Positions 17,048-26,736 of a stretch of DNA of 64,000 bases are shown here, one piece after another. The stretch spans positions 992,001-1,056,000 of the forward strand of contig NZ_CP044218.1 in NCBI RefSeq assembly GCF_008727715.1. Direction: 5' to 3'. The translations under genes and the position numbers were made by a program. Position 1 is the stretch's first letter. Every line of letters starts with the position of its first letter. Below the pieces are notes generated by a model, which was given only the letters and a program-made list of their open reading frames with translations, had not been told where the DNA came from and searched no databases. Source of the DNA: Mesorhizobium terrae. Lineage in GTDB: Bacteria; Pseudomonadota; Alphaproteobacteria; Rhizobiales; Rhizobiaceae.

Positions 17048-18214
17048 TTACAAGCGCTGCATCCAGTCCGCGACGCGCGTTGCAGCCTCCTCGAGCTGGT
17101 CGAGACGGCGCAGGAAGCACAATCTGAGGAACTGTTCGCCGCCCGGACCGAAGGCGGTGCCCGGCGCCAGACCGACATTGGCATGGTCGACGATGTCGAA
17201 GGCGGCGGCGCGCGAATCGACAAGGCCGTCGATGGAAAAGAGCAGATAGAAGGCGCCTGGCGGCACGGCGAAACGCGCCCGGCCCGACCGGCCGAGGATG
17301 CCGCAGACGAGATCGCGTGCCTGGCGCGCATGCGCGACCTGACCGGCGACAAAGGCGTCGCCCTCGTCGAGGGCGGCGACGGCTCCGCGCTGCATGAATT
17401 GCGCCACGCCCGAGGTCGAATACTGGATCAGGTTCTCGAACACCTGCTGCAACGACGGATGCGTCTTGATCCAGCCGACGCGCCAGCCGGTCATCGACCA
17501 GTTCTTGGAGAAGCTGTTGACGAACAGGATGCGGTCCTCATCGGCCATGATGTCGATGAAGGAGGCGGCCCGGCCGCCGTCATAATGGAACTGCGAATAG
17601 ATCTCGTCGGCGACGATCCACAGGTTCCTGGCACGGGCCAGGTCGAGGATCGCCTGCAAGGTCTCGCGGTCGGCGGTCCAGCCGGTCGGGTTGGACGGCG
17701 TGTTGACGAACAGCGCCCTGGTGCGCGGCGTGATCGCCGCCGCGATCTTGTCGACATCGCAGACCCAGCCATTGTCGGTGAGGTCGAGCACGACCGGCAC
17801 CGGCACGGCGCCGCCGATACCCGCGGCGGCGGCAAAATTCGGCCAGGCGGGCGACAGATAGATCACTTCGTCGCCGGCGCCGGCAACAGCGTCGAGAGCA
17901 AGCTGGATGGCATGCATGCCGGATCCGGTCAGGATGAATTCCTCCGGCGTGAAGCTCTTGCCGAAATGGCGCCCGTAATAGCGGGACAGCGCCTGCCGAA
18001 CCTCCGGTATGCCCTTCTGCCAGGTGTAGAAGGTCTCGCCGCCGACAAGCGCGCGGCTGGCCGCCTCGGAAATGAAGGCCGGTGTCGGCTGGTCGCCCTC
18101 GCCGGCCCAGAGCGGGATCATCCCGTCGCGACCGCGCCCGTGGTTCATCACCGCGACAATGCCGCTTTCGGGAGCGGCGCGCGCCTCGGCGCGCAAATTC
18201 TCGACCATGTCCAT
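17048..18214 (-). CDS. class I/II pyridoxal-phosphate aminotransferase
   Basis: This 388-residue enzyme begins at the ATG at 18214 (MDMVENLRAEARAAPESGI); upstream sequence in the longer frame overlaps the mscL terminator and is not protein-like. The fold-type I signature is clear: TGSGMHAIQLALDA for the phosphate-binding turn, NTPSNPTGW, VADEIYSQFHYDG, and SFSKNWSMTGWRVGW holding the PLP lysine. A C-terminal Arg in QFLRLCF should bind the substrate carboxylate. The substrate cannot be assigned; relatives act on aspartate, aromatic or branched-chain amino acids. The gene is 80 bp upstream of ilvE on the same strand and may share its transcript. Confidence 0.88.
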   Translation of the reverse strand: MDMVENLRAEARAAPESGIVAVMNHGRGRDGMIPLWAGEGDQPTPAFISEAASRALVGGETFYTWQKGIPEVRQALSRYYGRHFGKSFTPEEFILTGSGMHAIQLALDAVAGAGDEVIYLSPAWPNFAAAAGIGGAVPVPVVLDLTDNGWVCDVDKIAAAITPRTRALFVNTPSNPTGWTADRETLQAILDLARARNLWIVADEIYSQFHYDGGRAASFIDIMADEDRILFVNSFSKNWSMTGWRVGWIKTHPSLQQVFENLIQYSTSGVAQFMQRGAVAALDEGDAFVAGQVAHARQARDLVCGILGRSGRARFAVPPGAFYLLFSIDGLVDSRAAAFDIVDHANVGLAPGTAFGPGGEQFLRLCFLRRLDQLEEAATRVADWMQRL

Positions 18215-18269
18215 GGCAGGTTCCGTGTTTTCCTGCCGGCGAGTGCTATCGCGTTTCCCAAAGGCCGAA

Positions 18270-18301
18270 AACAGAAAAACCCGGCCGCAAGCGACCGGGT
18301 T
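18270..18301 (-). terminator. intrinsic terminator of mscL
   Basis: On the minus strand AACCCGG (18301-18295) pairs with CCGGGTT (18284-18278) around a 10-base loop and is followed by a T-rich tract (TTTTCTGTTTT). It starts 23 bp after the mscL stop and separates mscL from the aminotransferase gene. Confidence 0.75.
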
Positions 18302-18323
18302 CTTGGTCCAGATGGGCGAAAAG

Positions 18324-18746
18324 CTACTTCTTGGCGAGCAGGTCGCGAATTTCGGTGAGCAATGCCACATCGGCCGGCGGTGCAGCCGGAGCCGGGGCCG
18401 GCTTTTCCTTTTCCAGGCGCTTGCGCATATTGTTCACGGCCTTGACCATGATGAAGATGATCCAGGCCAGGATCAGGAAATTGAGCACCACGGTGATGAA
18501 GGAGCCGTAGGCAAACACGGCGCCCTGTTTCTTGGCTTCGGCCAACGTCACCGCGGTAACCGCCGACGACAGACCGAAGAAGTAGTTGTTGAAATCGAGG
18601 CCACCGAAGATGGCACCGACGATCGGCATGATGATGTCGTTGACCAACGAGTCGACGATCTTACCGAAGGCAGCGCCGATGATGACGCCGACCGCCAGAT
18701 CCATCACATTGCCTTTGGAGATAAATTCCTGAAACTCTTTCAGCAT
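18324..18746 (-). CDS. mscL: large-conductance mechanosensitive channel
   Basis: MscL forms a pentameric inner-membrane pore that opens at high membrane tension and releases solutes on hypo-osmotic shock. The ATG at 18746 follows AGGG and gives 140 residues starting [31 protein letters not shown], the family's diagnostic N-terminus and first transmembrane helix with small Gly/Ala packing residues. A periplasmic loop, the second helix (about 75-98) and a charged cytoplasmic helix ending [12 protein letters not shown] follow. A Pro/Ala linker precedes the last helix. It has its own terminator, so is probably monocistronic. Confidence 0.97.
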   Translation of the reverse strand: MLKEFQEFISKGNVMDLAVGVIIGAAFGKIVDSLVNDIIMPIVGAIFGGLDFNNYFFGLSSAVTAVTLAEAKKQGAVFAYGSFITVVLNFLILAWIIFIMVKAVNNMRKRLEKEKPAPAPAAPPADVALLTEIRDLLAKK

Positions 18747-18992
18747 CTTTTCCCTCTTCGTCGCGCAGGCTGCTTCCACAGCGGACTATCGGTCCCCTGT
18801 CCCGATTCGAGCATACAACAGCAAAAACCTCAGGTTGCACAGGCGAAAAACGCGAAGTGACGCGCACCGCACTGCGCGGCCGTCGGCATCTCCACGGCTT
18901 CCCGGCTGCGCCCAATGTCGTGATGGACTTGGCCTGGAAGCTGTGATTGCCTCGATCGGGAAGAGCAACGCAATATGGGAGGAGGACCCGGC

Positions 18993-21900
18993 GTGCAGGG
19001 CTGGTTCATCGTCATCATAGCGCTTGCCTATGTGACGCTCCTGTTCGGGATCGCCAGCCTCGGCGACCGGCGCTCGATCGCGGCGGGCCCGGGGCGGCCG
19101 CGGCCGTTCATCTATGCGCTCAGCCTCGCCATCTACTGCACGTCCTGGACCTTCTTCGGCTCGGTCGGCCTGTCGTCGGAACGGGGGCTGGAATTCCTCG
19201 GCATCTATATCGGCCCGATCCTGCTTTTCGTCTTCGGGTTTCCGCTCCTGTCGCGCATCGTGCGCCTGGCCAAGGCCGAGAAGATCACCTCGGTGGCTGA
19301 CTTCCTTGGCGCGCGCTATGGCAAGAGTTTCACCGTCGCTGCCATCGCCACGCTGATCGCGACAGTCGGAGCCGTGCCCTATATCGCCCTGCAGCTAAAG
19401 GCGATCTCCGGTTCGGTCAACCTGATGGTCGAGCATTATTCCGGCTCGCCGCTCTCCTTCGACCCCTTCGTTTCAGACATCTCGCTGATCGTGGCGATGC
19501 TTCTGGCGGTGTTCGCCGTGCTGTTCGGCACCCGCCACGCCGACGCCACCGAACATCAGGACGGGCTGGTGCTGGCCGTGGCGGTGGAATCGGTGGTCAA
19601 GCTCGCCGCTTTCCTGGCGATCGGCCTGATGGTCACCTTCCTGATCTTCGGTGGACCGGGAGACATGTTCAGCCAGTTCGCGGCGACGCCGAAGGTCAAG
19701 GATGCCATGGGCTACGGCACGTCGCTGGCCACATGGCTGGTGCTGACCGGTCTCAGCGCCTTCGCCATCGTCATGCTGCCGCGCCAGTTCTATGTGATGA
19801 TCGTCGAGAACCGCAGCGAGCGCGAACTGCGCACGGCGACATGGGTCTTCCCGCTCTACCTGATCGCCATCAACCTGTTCGTGCTGCCGATCGCCTTTGC
19901 CGGGCTGAGCTTTGTCGGCGGCCGCACCTCAAGCGACCTCTACGTTTTGTCGCTGCCGCTGCTCAGCGGTCATGACGGGTTGGCGATGGCCGCCTTCATC
20001 GGCGGGCTCTCGGCCGCCACCGCCATGGTCATCGTGGAATGCGTCGCGCTGGCGATCATGATCTCCAACGATCTCGTCATCCCACTGTTCGTGCGCCGCG
20101 TGCTGAAGAACAGTGCCTCGGAAAACGAGGACTGGTCGACGCTGATCCTCAATGTGCGCCGCGCCTCGATCTTCATCGTGCTGTTCATCGCCTTCCTCTA
20201 CTATCGCGCCTCCACCGACAGCGCGCGGCTCTCCTCCATCGGCCTGATGTCCTTCGCGGCGATCGCGCAATTCGCGCCGGCTTTGATCGGAGGTTTGATA
20301 TGGCGCCGCGCCAACGGACGGGGTGCCGCGCTCGGCATGGTGGCGGGCATTGCCATATGGGCCTTCACGCTCTTGTTTCCCTCGATCGCGGCACCCGACA
20401 ACACCATCGTCGCGCAGGGCCTGTTCGGCATCCAGGCGCTGCGACCGCAGGCGCTGTTCGGCACGATTGCCGAACCGCTCAACCACGGCGTCATGTGGAG
20501 CCTGGCCATCAATGCCCTGTTCTTCGTGTTCGGCTCGCTGTCGCGCGCCTCGGTTCCGCTTGAGCGCATCCAGGCCGCGATCTTCGTGCCGCGCGACACG
20601 AGCCCGAAGCCCAGCCTGCGTCGCTTTCGCACCGCCACCACCGTCAACGACCTGAAGGACACGATCGGCCGTTACCTCGGGGTCGAACGCACCGAACGTT
20701 CGTTCCAGACCTTCGAACGGGACCAGGGCATTTCCCTGCATGGCAACGAACAGGCCAGCATGGAGACGATCCGTTTTTCCGAGCAGCTTCTGGCCAGCGC
20801 CGTCGGTTCGTCCTCGGCCAGGCTGGTGCTGTCGCTGCTGTTCCGCCGCAACGACCGCGAGTCCCGCGATGCCTTCCGGCTGCTCGACGATGCCACCGAG
20901 GCCCTGCAACACAACCGCGACCTTCTGCAGATCGCGCTGGACCAGATGGAACAGGGCATCACCGTCTTCGACCGGGACTTCCGGCTGATCTGCTGGAACC
21001 GCCAGTATCGGTCCCTGTTCGATCTGCCCGACGACATGGGCCAGGTTGGCGTGTCGCTCGACCGTATCCTCGGTCATCTGGCCGAACGGGGCGATATTTC
21101 GCCCGAAACCGGGCTTGCCGTGCTCGACCGGCTGGCCAGTTTTGTCGGCCCGTGGCAGCTCGAACTCAAAACCAGCGGCCGCATCCTGGAGCTGCGGTCG
21201 AACCCGATGCCGGATGGCGGCCTGGTCGCCACCTATGCCGACATATCCGCGCGCGTCGAGGCGGATCTGGCGCTCAAACGCGCCAATGAATCGCTGGAAC
21301 AGCGCGTTAAAAGCCGCACTGCCGAACTTACCCGGGTCAACGAAGAACTGGCGCAGGCGCAGATGCTGGCCGAGGAGGCCAATCTCGGCAAGACACGGTT
21401 CCTGGCCGCCGCCGGCCACGACATCCTGCAGCCGCTCAATGCCGCCCGCCTCTATTGCGCTTCGCTGATCGAGAAGGCCGGCAAGGGCGCAAGCGGACAA
21501 GCGGCGATCAACATCGAATCCTCGCTGGAATCGGTGGAGACCATTCTGGGCGCCGTGCTCGACATCTCGCGGCTGGATGCCGGCGCCATGAAGCCGGAAG
21601 AGACGACCTTCCGCCTCGACGGCCTGCTTCGACAGGTCGGCACAGACTTCAAACCGCTCGCCGCAGAAAAACGCCTGAAACTGACCATCGTGCCCTCGTC
21701 GCTGTCGGTGACGACCGACCGCAACCTGCTCAGGCGGCTCATCCAGAACCTGGTGTCGAACGCCATCAAATACACGCGCAAGGGCCACATACTGGTCGGC
21801 GTGCGGCGGCGCGGCGAGTTGCTCGAGCTGCAGGTGATCGACACCGGCATCGGCATTGCCGGCGACAAATTGAACACCGTCTTCCACGAATTCACCCGGC

Positions 21901-22487
21901 TGGACGAAGGCGCGCGCGAGGCGCAGGGGCTCGGCCTCGGGCTGTCCATCGTCGACCGCATCGCCCGCGTGCTCAGGCTGGAGATCAGGCTTTTTTCCAA
22001 CCAGGGCAGAGGCACGCGATTCTCCGTCGTCATGCCGGTGGCCGCAGCCGCGGAAGCGGCACCCGAAGCCAGGCCCCGCATGGCGGCGCGTCTCGGTTCG
22101 ACACTTGCCGGCCTCTCAGTCGTCTGCATCGACAACGACACCCGCATCCTGGAAGGCATGCGGCTGCTGATCGAGGGTTGGGGATGCACGGCAACGACCT
22201 TGCAGGGCTCCGCCGATTTCAAGGCAAGGGCCAGCGCGCTGGCGCAACCCGACCTGATCCTCGCCGACTATCACCTTGATGGGGAAACGGGCCTGGATGT
22301 CGTCGCCCATCTGCGCCGGCACTATCGCGAGGCGATACCGGCGGTTCTGGTGACGGCCGACCGCACCAGCGAGGTGCGCATGGCGGCCGCCGAACTCGAC
22401 GTGCCAGTGATCAACAAGCCGGTGAAGCCGGCGGCGCTGCGCACGATGATGGCAAGGGTGAAGCCGCTGGCACCTGCGGCGGAATAG
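18993..22487 (+). CDS. transporter-linked hybrid sensor histidine kinase, CrbS-like
   Basis: The best start is the GTG at 18993, preceded by GGAGGAGG; that ribosome site lies inside the longer frame from 18975. The protein of about 1164 residues has, in order, a sodium:solute-symporter-like membrane domain (about 1-515), a linker resembling the STAC domain, a PAS-like domain (MEQGITVFDRDFRLICWN), a coiled segment, a HisKA domain with His809 in AAGHDILQPLN, an ATPase domain (NLVSNAIKYT, DTGIGI, GLGLGLSIV) and a receiver domain with Asp1092 in LADYHLDG. This matches CrbS/MxtR-type sensors that control acetate or alternative carbon use. The ligand and whether the symporter part transports are unknown. 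It converges on a NarL-type regulator gene with one base between stop codons. Confidence 0.88.
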   Translation: MQGWFIVIIALAYVTLLFGIASLGDRRSIAAGPGRPRPFIYALSLAIYCTSWTFFGSVGLSSERGLEFLGIYIGPILLFVFGFPLLSRIVRLAKAEKITSVADFLGARYGKSFTVAAIATLIATVGAVPYIALQLKAISGSVNLMVEHYSGSPLSFDPFVSDISLIVAMLLAVFAVLFGTRHADATEHQDGLVLAVAVESVVKLAAFLAIGLMVTFLIFGGPGDMFSQFAATPKVKDAMGYGTSLATWLVLTGLSAFAIVMLPRQFYVMIVENRSERELRTATWVFPLYLIAINLFVLPIAFAGLSFVGGRTSSDLYVLSLPLLSGHDGLAMAAFIGGLSAATAMVIVECVALAIMISNDLVIPLFVRRVLKNSASENEDWSTLILNVRRASIFIVLFIAFLYYRASTDSARLSSIGLMSFAAIAQFAPALIGGLIWRRANGRGAALGMVAGIAIWAFTLLFPSIAAPDNTIVAQGLFGIQALRPQALFGTIAEPLNHGVMWSLAINALFFVFGSLSRASVPLERIQAAIFVPRDTSPKPSLRRFRTATTVNDLKDTIGRYLGVERTERSFQTFERDQGISLHGNEQASMETIRFSEQLLASAVGSSSARLVLSLLFRRNDRESRDAFRLLDDATEALQHNRDLLQIALDQMEQGITVFDRDFRLICWNRQYRSLFDLPDDMGQVGVSLDRILGHLAERGDISPETGLAVLDRLASFVGPWQLELKTSGRILELRSNPMPDGGLVATYADISARVEADLALKRANESLEQRVKSRTAELTRVNEELAQAQMLAEEANLGKTRFLAAAGHDILQPLNAARLYCASLIEKAGKGASGQAAINIESSLESVETILGAVLDISRLDAGAMKPEETTFRLDGLLRQVGTDFKPLAAEKRLKLTIVPSSLSVTTDRNLLRRLIQNLVSNAIKYTRKGHILVGVRRRGELLELQVIDTGIGIAGDKLNTVFHEFTRLDEGAREAQGLGLGLSIVDRIARVLRLEIRLFSNQGRGTRFSVVMPVAAAAEAAPEARPRMAARLGSTLAGLSVVCIDNDTRILEGMRLLIEGWGCTATTLQGSADFKARASALAQPDLILADYHLDGETGLDVVAHLRRHYREAIPAVLVTADRTSEVRMAAAELDVPVINKPVKPAALRTMMARVKPLAPAAE

Positions 22488-22488
22488 A

Positions 22489-23145
22489 TCAGCCGTTCTG
22501 CAGCGGGTCGCCGCCGATCTTGGCGAGTTGGATCACCGCCTGGGTGCGGCTGTCGACATCGAGCTTCTGCAGGATCGCCGAGACATGCGCCTTGATGGTT
22601 GCTTCCGAGACGCCGAGTTCATAGGCGATCTGCTTGTTGAGCAATCCTTCGCCCAACATGCCAAGCACCCGCGTCTGCTGCGGCGTCAGGGTCTGCAGGC
22701 GCTTGATGAGATCGGAGATTTCCTGATCGCGCTCGATGCCGAGATCGATGCCGGCGGGGACGGCGATATCGCCGGCGAGCACGGCCTTCACCGCCTCGCG
22801 GATGTCTTCCATGCTGGCCGACTTGGAGATGAAGCCGGAAGCGCCCAGTTCGAGCGCGCGGCGGATGGTGACCGGGTCGTCATGCGCCGAGACCACCACC
22901 ATCGGCACCGACGGATGGATGCCGCGCAGCGAGATCAGGCCCGACAGCCCGCTGGCGCCGGGCATGGACAGGTCGAGCAGCAGGAGATCGATGTCCTCAT
23001 TGGCGGTGACCAGCGCCTTGACGCTGTCGAAGTCACCGGCCTCATGAATGACGGCCACATCGCCGACGCCGGTAAGCGCCGCCTTGAGCGCCCCGCGAAA
23101 AAGGGGGTGATCGTCGGCGATGACGAAGCTGTAGCCTGCCGGCAA
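22489..23145 (-). CDS. NarL/LuxR-type response regulator, CrbR-like
   Basis: The receiver domain starts SFVIADDHPLFRGALKAAL, has the phospho-acceptor Asp58 in LLLLDLSMPG and the conserved Lys in GFISKSAS. The C-terminal LuxR helix-turn-helix spans LTPQQTRVLGMLGEG to ATIKAHVSAILQKL. I place the start at the TTG at 23145, preceded by GGGAGGG, giving 218 residues as usual for the family; an in-frame ATG at 23277 would add 44 residues of poor quality. The gene faces the CrbS-like kinase gene and is its likely partner, by analogy with CrbSR, which regulates acetyl-CoA synthetase. No acs gene is in this window. Confidence 0.87.
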   Translation of the reverse strand: MPAGYSFVIADDHPLFRGALKAALTGVGDVAVIHEAGDFDSVKALVTANEDIDLLLLDLSMPGASGLSGLISLRGIHPSVPMVVVSAHDDPVTIRRALELGASGFISKSASMEDIREAVKAVLAGDIAVPAGIDLGIERDQEISDLIKRLQTLTPQQTRVLGMLGEGLLNKQIAYELGVSEATIKAHVSAILQKLDVDSRTQAVIQLAKIGGDPLQNG

Positions 23146-23308
23146 GATGTCCCTCCCCGATCCCTGTTCTCTTCCCGCAGGATCAAGCGATTGGATTATG
23201 CGGTGGCGGACGTCGTTTTCAAGCAGCAAAGACGACAGTCGGAAGGTTCCCAACAAGCTAGCCTGGATCAGGATCACTTCGATCCGATCCGGGTGGCGCC
23301 CAGAAAGC

Positions 23309-23743
23309 TCAGGTCTTCTGCAGACTTGGCTTGGTCGGGTCGCCGTTTTCCTTGTCCATGTCCTTCACGATGCCCATGAAGCCGCGCACGAAGCGCTCCA
23401 TGTAGCTCATCGTCTTGTTGAAATCCTCCTCGCTGGGCAGCTTGGATTCCAGCTTGGCCGACAACGAATTCTCGAGCTTGGTGACACGACCGTCCAGGGC
23501 CTTGACCGTGCCTTGCAGACGGTCGATCTCGTCCTGGAAGGCAGCGCGTTCGTCGGCGGCGACGCGGCACACTAATTGCCCGTCGCGTTCGTTGCAGACC
23601 GACATGGCCCCAGTCTGGGTGTCCATGCGGACATAGCCCTGGTCAGTCTTTTCCAGCCGGTAGCGGCCGGCATCCTCGGCCAATGCGGGCGCGGCAAACA
23701 GCGCGGCCAGCGTAGCGGGAACGATGAGGTGTTCGAAACGCAT
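23309..23743 (-). CDS. small secreted coiled-coil protein
   Basis: The ATG at 23743 has a strong ribosome site (GAAGGAGG) and gives 144 residues with a clear signal peptide (MRFEHLIVPATLAALFAAPALA). The mature part starts with a short domain holding two cysteines (SVCNERDGQLVCRV) that could form a disulfide, then a helical heptad-like stretch (about 68-105: DEIDRLQGTVKALDGRVTKL) and a C-terminal helix. It should be periplasmic. Similar small proteins are common in Rhizobiales, but I know of no assigned function. It is divergent from the DUF952 gene. Confidence 0.8.
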   Translation of the reverse strand: MRFEHLIVPATLAALFAAPALAEDAGRYRLEKTDQGYVRMDTQTGAMSVCNERDGQLVCRVAADERAAFQDEIDRLQGTVKALDGRVTKLENSLSAKLESKLPSEEDFNKTMSYMERFVRGFMGIVKDMDKENGDPTKPSLQKT

Positions 23744-23853
23744 GGTTTCCTCCTTCAGCCGTTGCGCGCAATCTGTCTGCGCTTTGCGCCGGAAATGGGG
23801 AGAGCCGCTTCTGCGCTCTTTTCCGGCCGTCACAATCAGACTATAGCGCAACC

Positions 23854-24204
23854 ATGTCACGATTTATCTACAAGATCGTGCCGCAGGCCCTGTGGCGCGA
23901 AGCTGAACTTGCAGGCCGCTTCGACGGCGCTCCGATCGATTTCGCCGACGGCTACATCCATTTCTCGACCGCCACACAGGTCCAGGAAACCGCGGCTCGC
24001 TACTTCGCCGGCCAGAACGACCTTTTGCTGGCCGCGATCGACGGGACCAAGCTCGGCGAAGCGCTGAAATATGAAGTTTCGCGCGGCGGCGCGCTGTTCC
24101 CCCACCTCTACGCCCCCCTCGAATTCGACGCCGTTGCCTGGGTGAGATCTCTGCCGCTCGGCCCCGACAGCAGCCATGTCTTTCCGGAACTGGAGGCCGA
24201 ATGA
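23854..24204 (+). CDS. DUF952 family protein
   Basis: This 116-residue protein starts MSRFIYKIVPQALWREAELAGRFDGAPIDFADGYIHFSTATQ, the typical DUF952 opening with the conserved DGYIHFST motif, and ends with LPLGPDSSHVFPE. DUF952 proteins adopt an ADP-ribosyltransferase-like small fold, but no activity is established. The stop overlaps the pyrD start (ATGA at 24201-24204), an arrangement that suggests translational coupling with dihydroorotate dehydrogenase, seen also in other alphaproteobacteria. Confidence 0.9.
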   Translation: MSRFIYKIVPQALWREAELAGRFDGAPIDFADGYIHFSTATQVQETAARYFAGQNDLLLAAIDGTKLGEALKYEVSRGGALFPHLYAPLEFDAVAWVRSLPLGPDSSHVFPELEAE

Positions 24205-25277
24205 GCCTGATCGACCGCATCGGCCAGCAGGTTCTGTTCAGCTTCGATCCCGAAACCGCGCATGGGCTCACGATCGCCGCCTTGCGCTGCGGCTTGCCCG
24301 TGGCGACACGCCCGCCACGCGACGAGCGGTTGAAAGTAAGCCTGTGCGGGCTCGATTTCCCGAACCCGCTCGGCATGGCGGCCGGCTACGACAAGAATGC
24401 GGAAGTGCCGGACGCGCTGCTCTCGCTCGGCTTCGGTTTCGCCGAGGTCGGCACGGTGACGCCGCTGCCGCAGACGGGCAATCCGAAGCCGCGCATCTTC
24501 AGGCTGACGCGCGACGACGCCGTCATCAATCGGCTGGGCTTCAACAATGAAGGCCACGACGCCGCCGAAAGACGGCTTGCTGCCCGCAGGCAGCGTGGCG
24601 GCATCATCGGCGTCAACATCGGCGCCAACAAGGACAGCGCCGACCGCATCGACGACTATGAGAAGGGTATCGCGCGTTTCGCACCGCTTGCCTCTTACCT
24701 CACGGTCAACATCTCGTCGCCCAATACGCCTGGCCTGCGCACCATGCAGGCGCGCGAGCAACTGGCCGAGCTTCTTTCGCGCGTCATGGCCGCGCGTGAA
24801 GCCGCCGCCGCCAGGCCACCAGTGTTTCTGAAGATCGCACCGGACCTCATCGAGGCCGAACTCGAGGACATCGCCGCGGAAGTCACCGAAAACGCGGTGG
24901 ACGGTGTCATCGTTTCCAACACGACGATCGCCCGGCCGGCGCTCAAGAGCACCAGCCATGCCGGCGAAACCGGCGGCCTTTCGGGCAAGCCGCTGTTCGA
25001 GCGCTCGACCGCCGTGCTGGCCAGGATGCGCAAGCTGCTTGGTGCGGATCGCGCGATCATCGGGGTCGGTGGCGTCGATTCGGCAGAGACCGCATTGGAG
25101 AAAATCCGCGCCGGCGCCGATCTCGTGCAGCTTTATACCGGCATGATCTATGCCGGACCATCCTTGCCGGGACGCATCGTCGCCGGCATGTCCAGTCTCG
25201 CCGACCGCGAGGGACTGAAGTCCATCCGCGAGCTTCGCGACAGCAAGCTCGCCGACTGGCTGGCGAAACCGATCTAA
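24201..25277 (+). CDS. pyrD: dihydroorotate dehydrogenase (quinone), class 2
   Basis: This enzyme oxidises dihydroorotate to orotate in pyrimidine synthesis and passes electrons through FMN to membrane quinone. At 358 residues with the N-terminal amphipathic extension (MSLIDRIGQQVLFSFDPETAHGLTIAAL) it is the membrane-associated class 2 type. FMN and substrate motifs are visible: NPLGMAAGYDKNAE, NRLGFNNEG, VNISSPNTPGLR with the catalytic Ser, SNTTI, GVGGVDSAE and QLYTGMIYAGP. It follows DUF952 with a 4-bp overlap and converges on the MATE gene, overlapping its stop by 4 bp. Confidence 0.96.
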   Translation: MSLIDRIGQQVLFSFDPETAHGLTIAALRCGLPVATRPPRDERLKVSLCGLDFPNPLGMAAGYDKNAEVPDALLSLGFGFAEVGTVTPLPQTGNPKPRIFRLTRDDAVINRLGFNNEGHDAAERRLAARRQRGGIIGVNIGANKDSADRIDDYEKGIARFAPLASYLTVNISSPNTPGLRTMQAREQLAELLSRVMAAREAAAARPPVFLKIAPDLIEAELEDIAAEVTENAVDGVIVSNTTIARPALKSTSHAGETGGLSGKPLFERSTAVLARMRKLLGADRAIIGVGGVDSAETALEKIRAGADLVQLYTGMIYAGPSLPGRIVAGMSSLADREGLKSIRELRDSKLADWLAKPI

Positions 25278-26611
25278 AAGGCTTCGCGCACCCGCCGCTG
25301 CATGATCGAGAACAGGCTGATGCCGCGCACCAGCAGGAAGACGTGCAGCGCCGCCCACAGGCCGTGATTGCCGAAGGCTGGTGTCAGTGTCAGCAACGCT
25401 GCCAGGAACACGCAGAACGACAACAGCATCATGTTGCGCATGTCGCGCGACCAGGTGGCGCCGATGAACACGCCATCCATCTGGAAGGCGAGCACGCCGC
25501 TCAGCGCTGTGAACGCGGCCCAGGGCAGATAGGTGTCGGCCACCGTGCGCACGGCATCGGAGGTGGTGACGACACCGACCAGGGCGGCACCGCCAAAGAG
25601 CAGCACCAGCGTCGCGACACCGGCGAGGCCATAACCCCACAGAAGCGTCAGCCGCACCGCGCGCCGGAACGAACGTTCGGCGCGGGCGCCGATGGCGCGT
25701 CCCGCCAGCTGCTCGGCAGCTGTGGCGAAACCGTCGAGGAAATAGCCTGCGATGAGAAAGAAGTTCATCAGCACGGCATTGGCGGCGAGCGTGACCGTGC
25801 CGAACTGCGCGCCCTGGCGCGTGAACAGAGCGAATGCGGCCAGAAGCGAGAAGGAGCGGATCATGATGTCGCGGTTCAGCGACATCATGTGCTTGAAGGC
25901 CGACCAGTCGAGGATGCGGCTCATCGGCAAGCGGGGCGCACGGGAAAAGCGCCTCAGCACAATCGCCAATCCCAGCAACATCGCGCAAAACTCGCCGGTC
26001 AGCGTCGCCCAGGCAACGCCGGCCACGCCCCAGCCGAGCTCCAGGCCGAGCACGATGCAAAGCGCGATGTTGATGCCGTTGAGAACGATCTGCAGGAACA
26101 GGCCGAGATTGCCTTCGCCACGGCCCAGCACGTAGCCGAGGATGGCGTAGTTGACGAGCGAGAAGGGCGCGGCAAGCAGGCGGATGCGGATGTAGAGATC
26201 CATCGCCTCGTTGACCCGCTGCTCAGCCCCCATGAATTTCTGGCCGAGAACGGAGGCGACCGGGGCAAGTGCCGCCAGCACGACGCCGGCGACGATGGCG
26301 ATCAGCACCGAACGCCAGAAAACCGCCTGCTCCTCGGCAGTGTCGCCGCGACCGAAAGCCTGCGCGACCAGACCGGTGGTGCCGGAACGCAGGAAATTGA
26401 AGGTGGTGAAGACGACGTCGAACACCAGCGCGCCGGCGGCGAGGCCGCCAAGCAAGGCGGCATCGCCGAACTGACCGACCACCGCCGTGTCGACCAAGCC
26501 GAGCAGAGGCGTTGTCAGATAGGCGAGCGTCATCGGCACCGCGATGGCGAGCACCGAGCGGTTGGTGACGACGAACGACCGGCTCGCGGTCGCTGACGAT
26601 GCCTGGTCCAG
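25274..26611 (-). CDS. MATE family efflux transporter (DinF-like)
   Basis: Twelve hydrophobic segments and the opening VTNRSVLAIAVPMTLAYLTTPLLGLVDTAVVG identify a multidrug and toxin extrusion antiporter of the DinF branch, coupled to H+ or Na+. The start is uncertain. The frame is open to a GTG at 26743 and an ATG at 26719, neither with a ribosome site, and those overlap or abut the divergent deacetylase gene. A CTG at 26611 sits behind a good GGGAGG and gives about 445 residues, a normal length, so I use it despite the rare codon. The substrate is unknown. Confidence 0.88.
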   Translation of the reverse strand: MDQASSATASRSFVVTNRSVLAIAVPMTLAYLTTPLLGLVDTAVVGQFGDAALLGGLAAGALVFDVVFTTFNFLRSGTTGLVAQAFGRGDTAEEQAVFWRSVLIAIVAGVVLAALAPVASVLGQKFMGAEQRVNEAMDLYIRIRLLAAPFSLVNYAILGYVLGRGEGNLGLFLQIVLNGINIALCIVLGLELGWGVAGVAWATLTGEFCAMLLGLAIVLRRFSRAPRLPMSRILDWSAFKHMMSLNRDIMIRSFSLLAAFALFTRQGAQFGTVTLAANAVLMNFFLIAGYFLDGFATAAEQLAGRAIGARAERSFRRAVRLTLLWGYGLAGVATLVLLFGGAALVGVVTTSDAVRTVADTYLPWAAFTALSGVLAFQMDGVFIGATWSRDMRNMMLLSFCVFLAALLTLTPAFGNHGLWAALHVFLLVRGISLFSIMQRRVREAF

Positions 26612-26736
26612 TGGTGCCTCCCAGCGGCCTCTTGAACGGGTCGCCGATGTGGCCCAATTTCGCTGTACCGCGCAACTGACATTCCGGACCGGGCAACCGA
26701 AATTCCCGCTCTGGCGCATGTTTATGGATACGCCGC

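Noticed and set aside
15630..17249. 539-residue plus-strand open frame
   Set aside because: It is antisense to ilvE and the small secreted protein gene; its composition is typical of a shadow frame in high-GC DNA and it shows no family motif.
19929..21887. 652-residue minus-strand open frame
   Set aside because: It lies opposite the CrbS-like kinase, which has complete domain motifs; the antisense protein is rich in Arg, His and Gln without domains.
24108..26060. 650-residue minus-strand open frame
   Set aside because: It spans pyrD antisense and part of the MATE gene in another frame, with no coherent protein.
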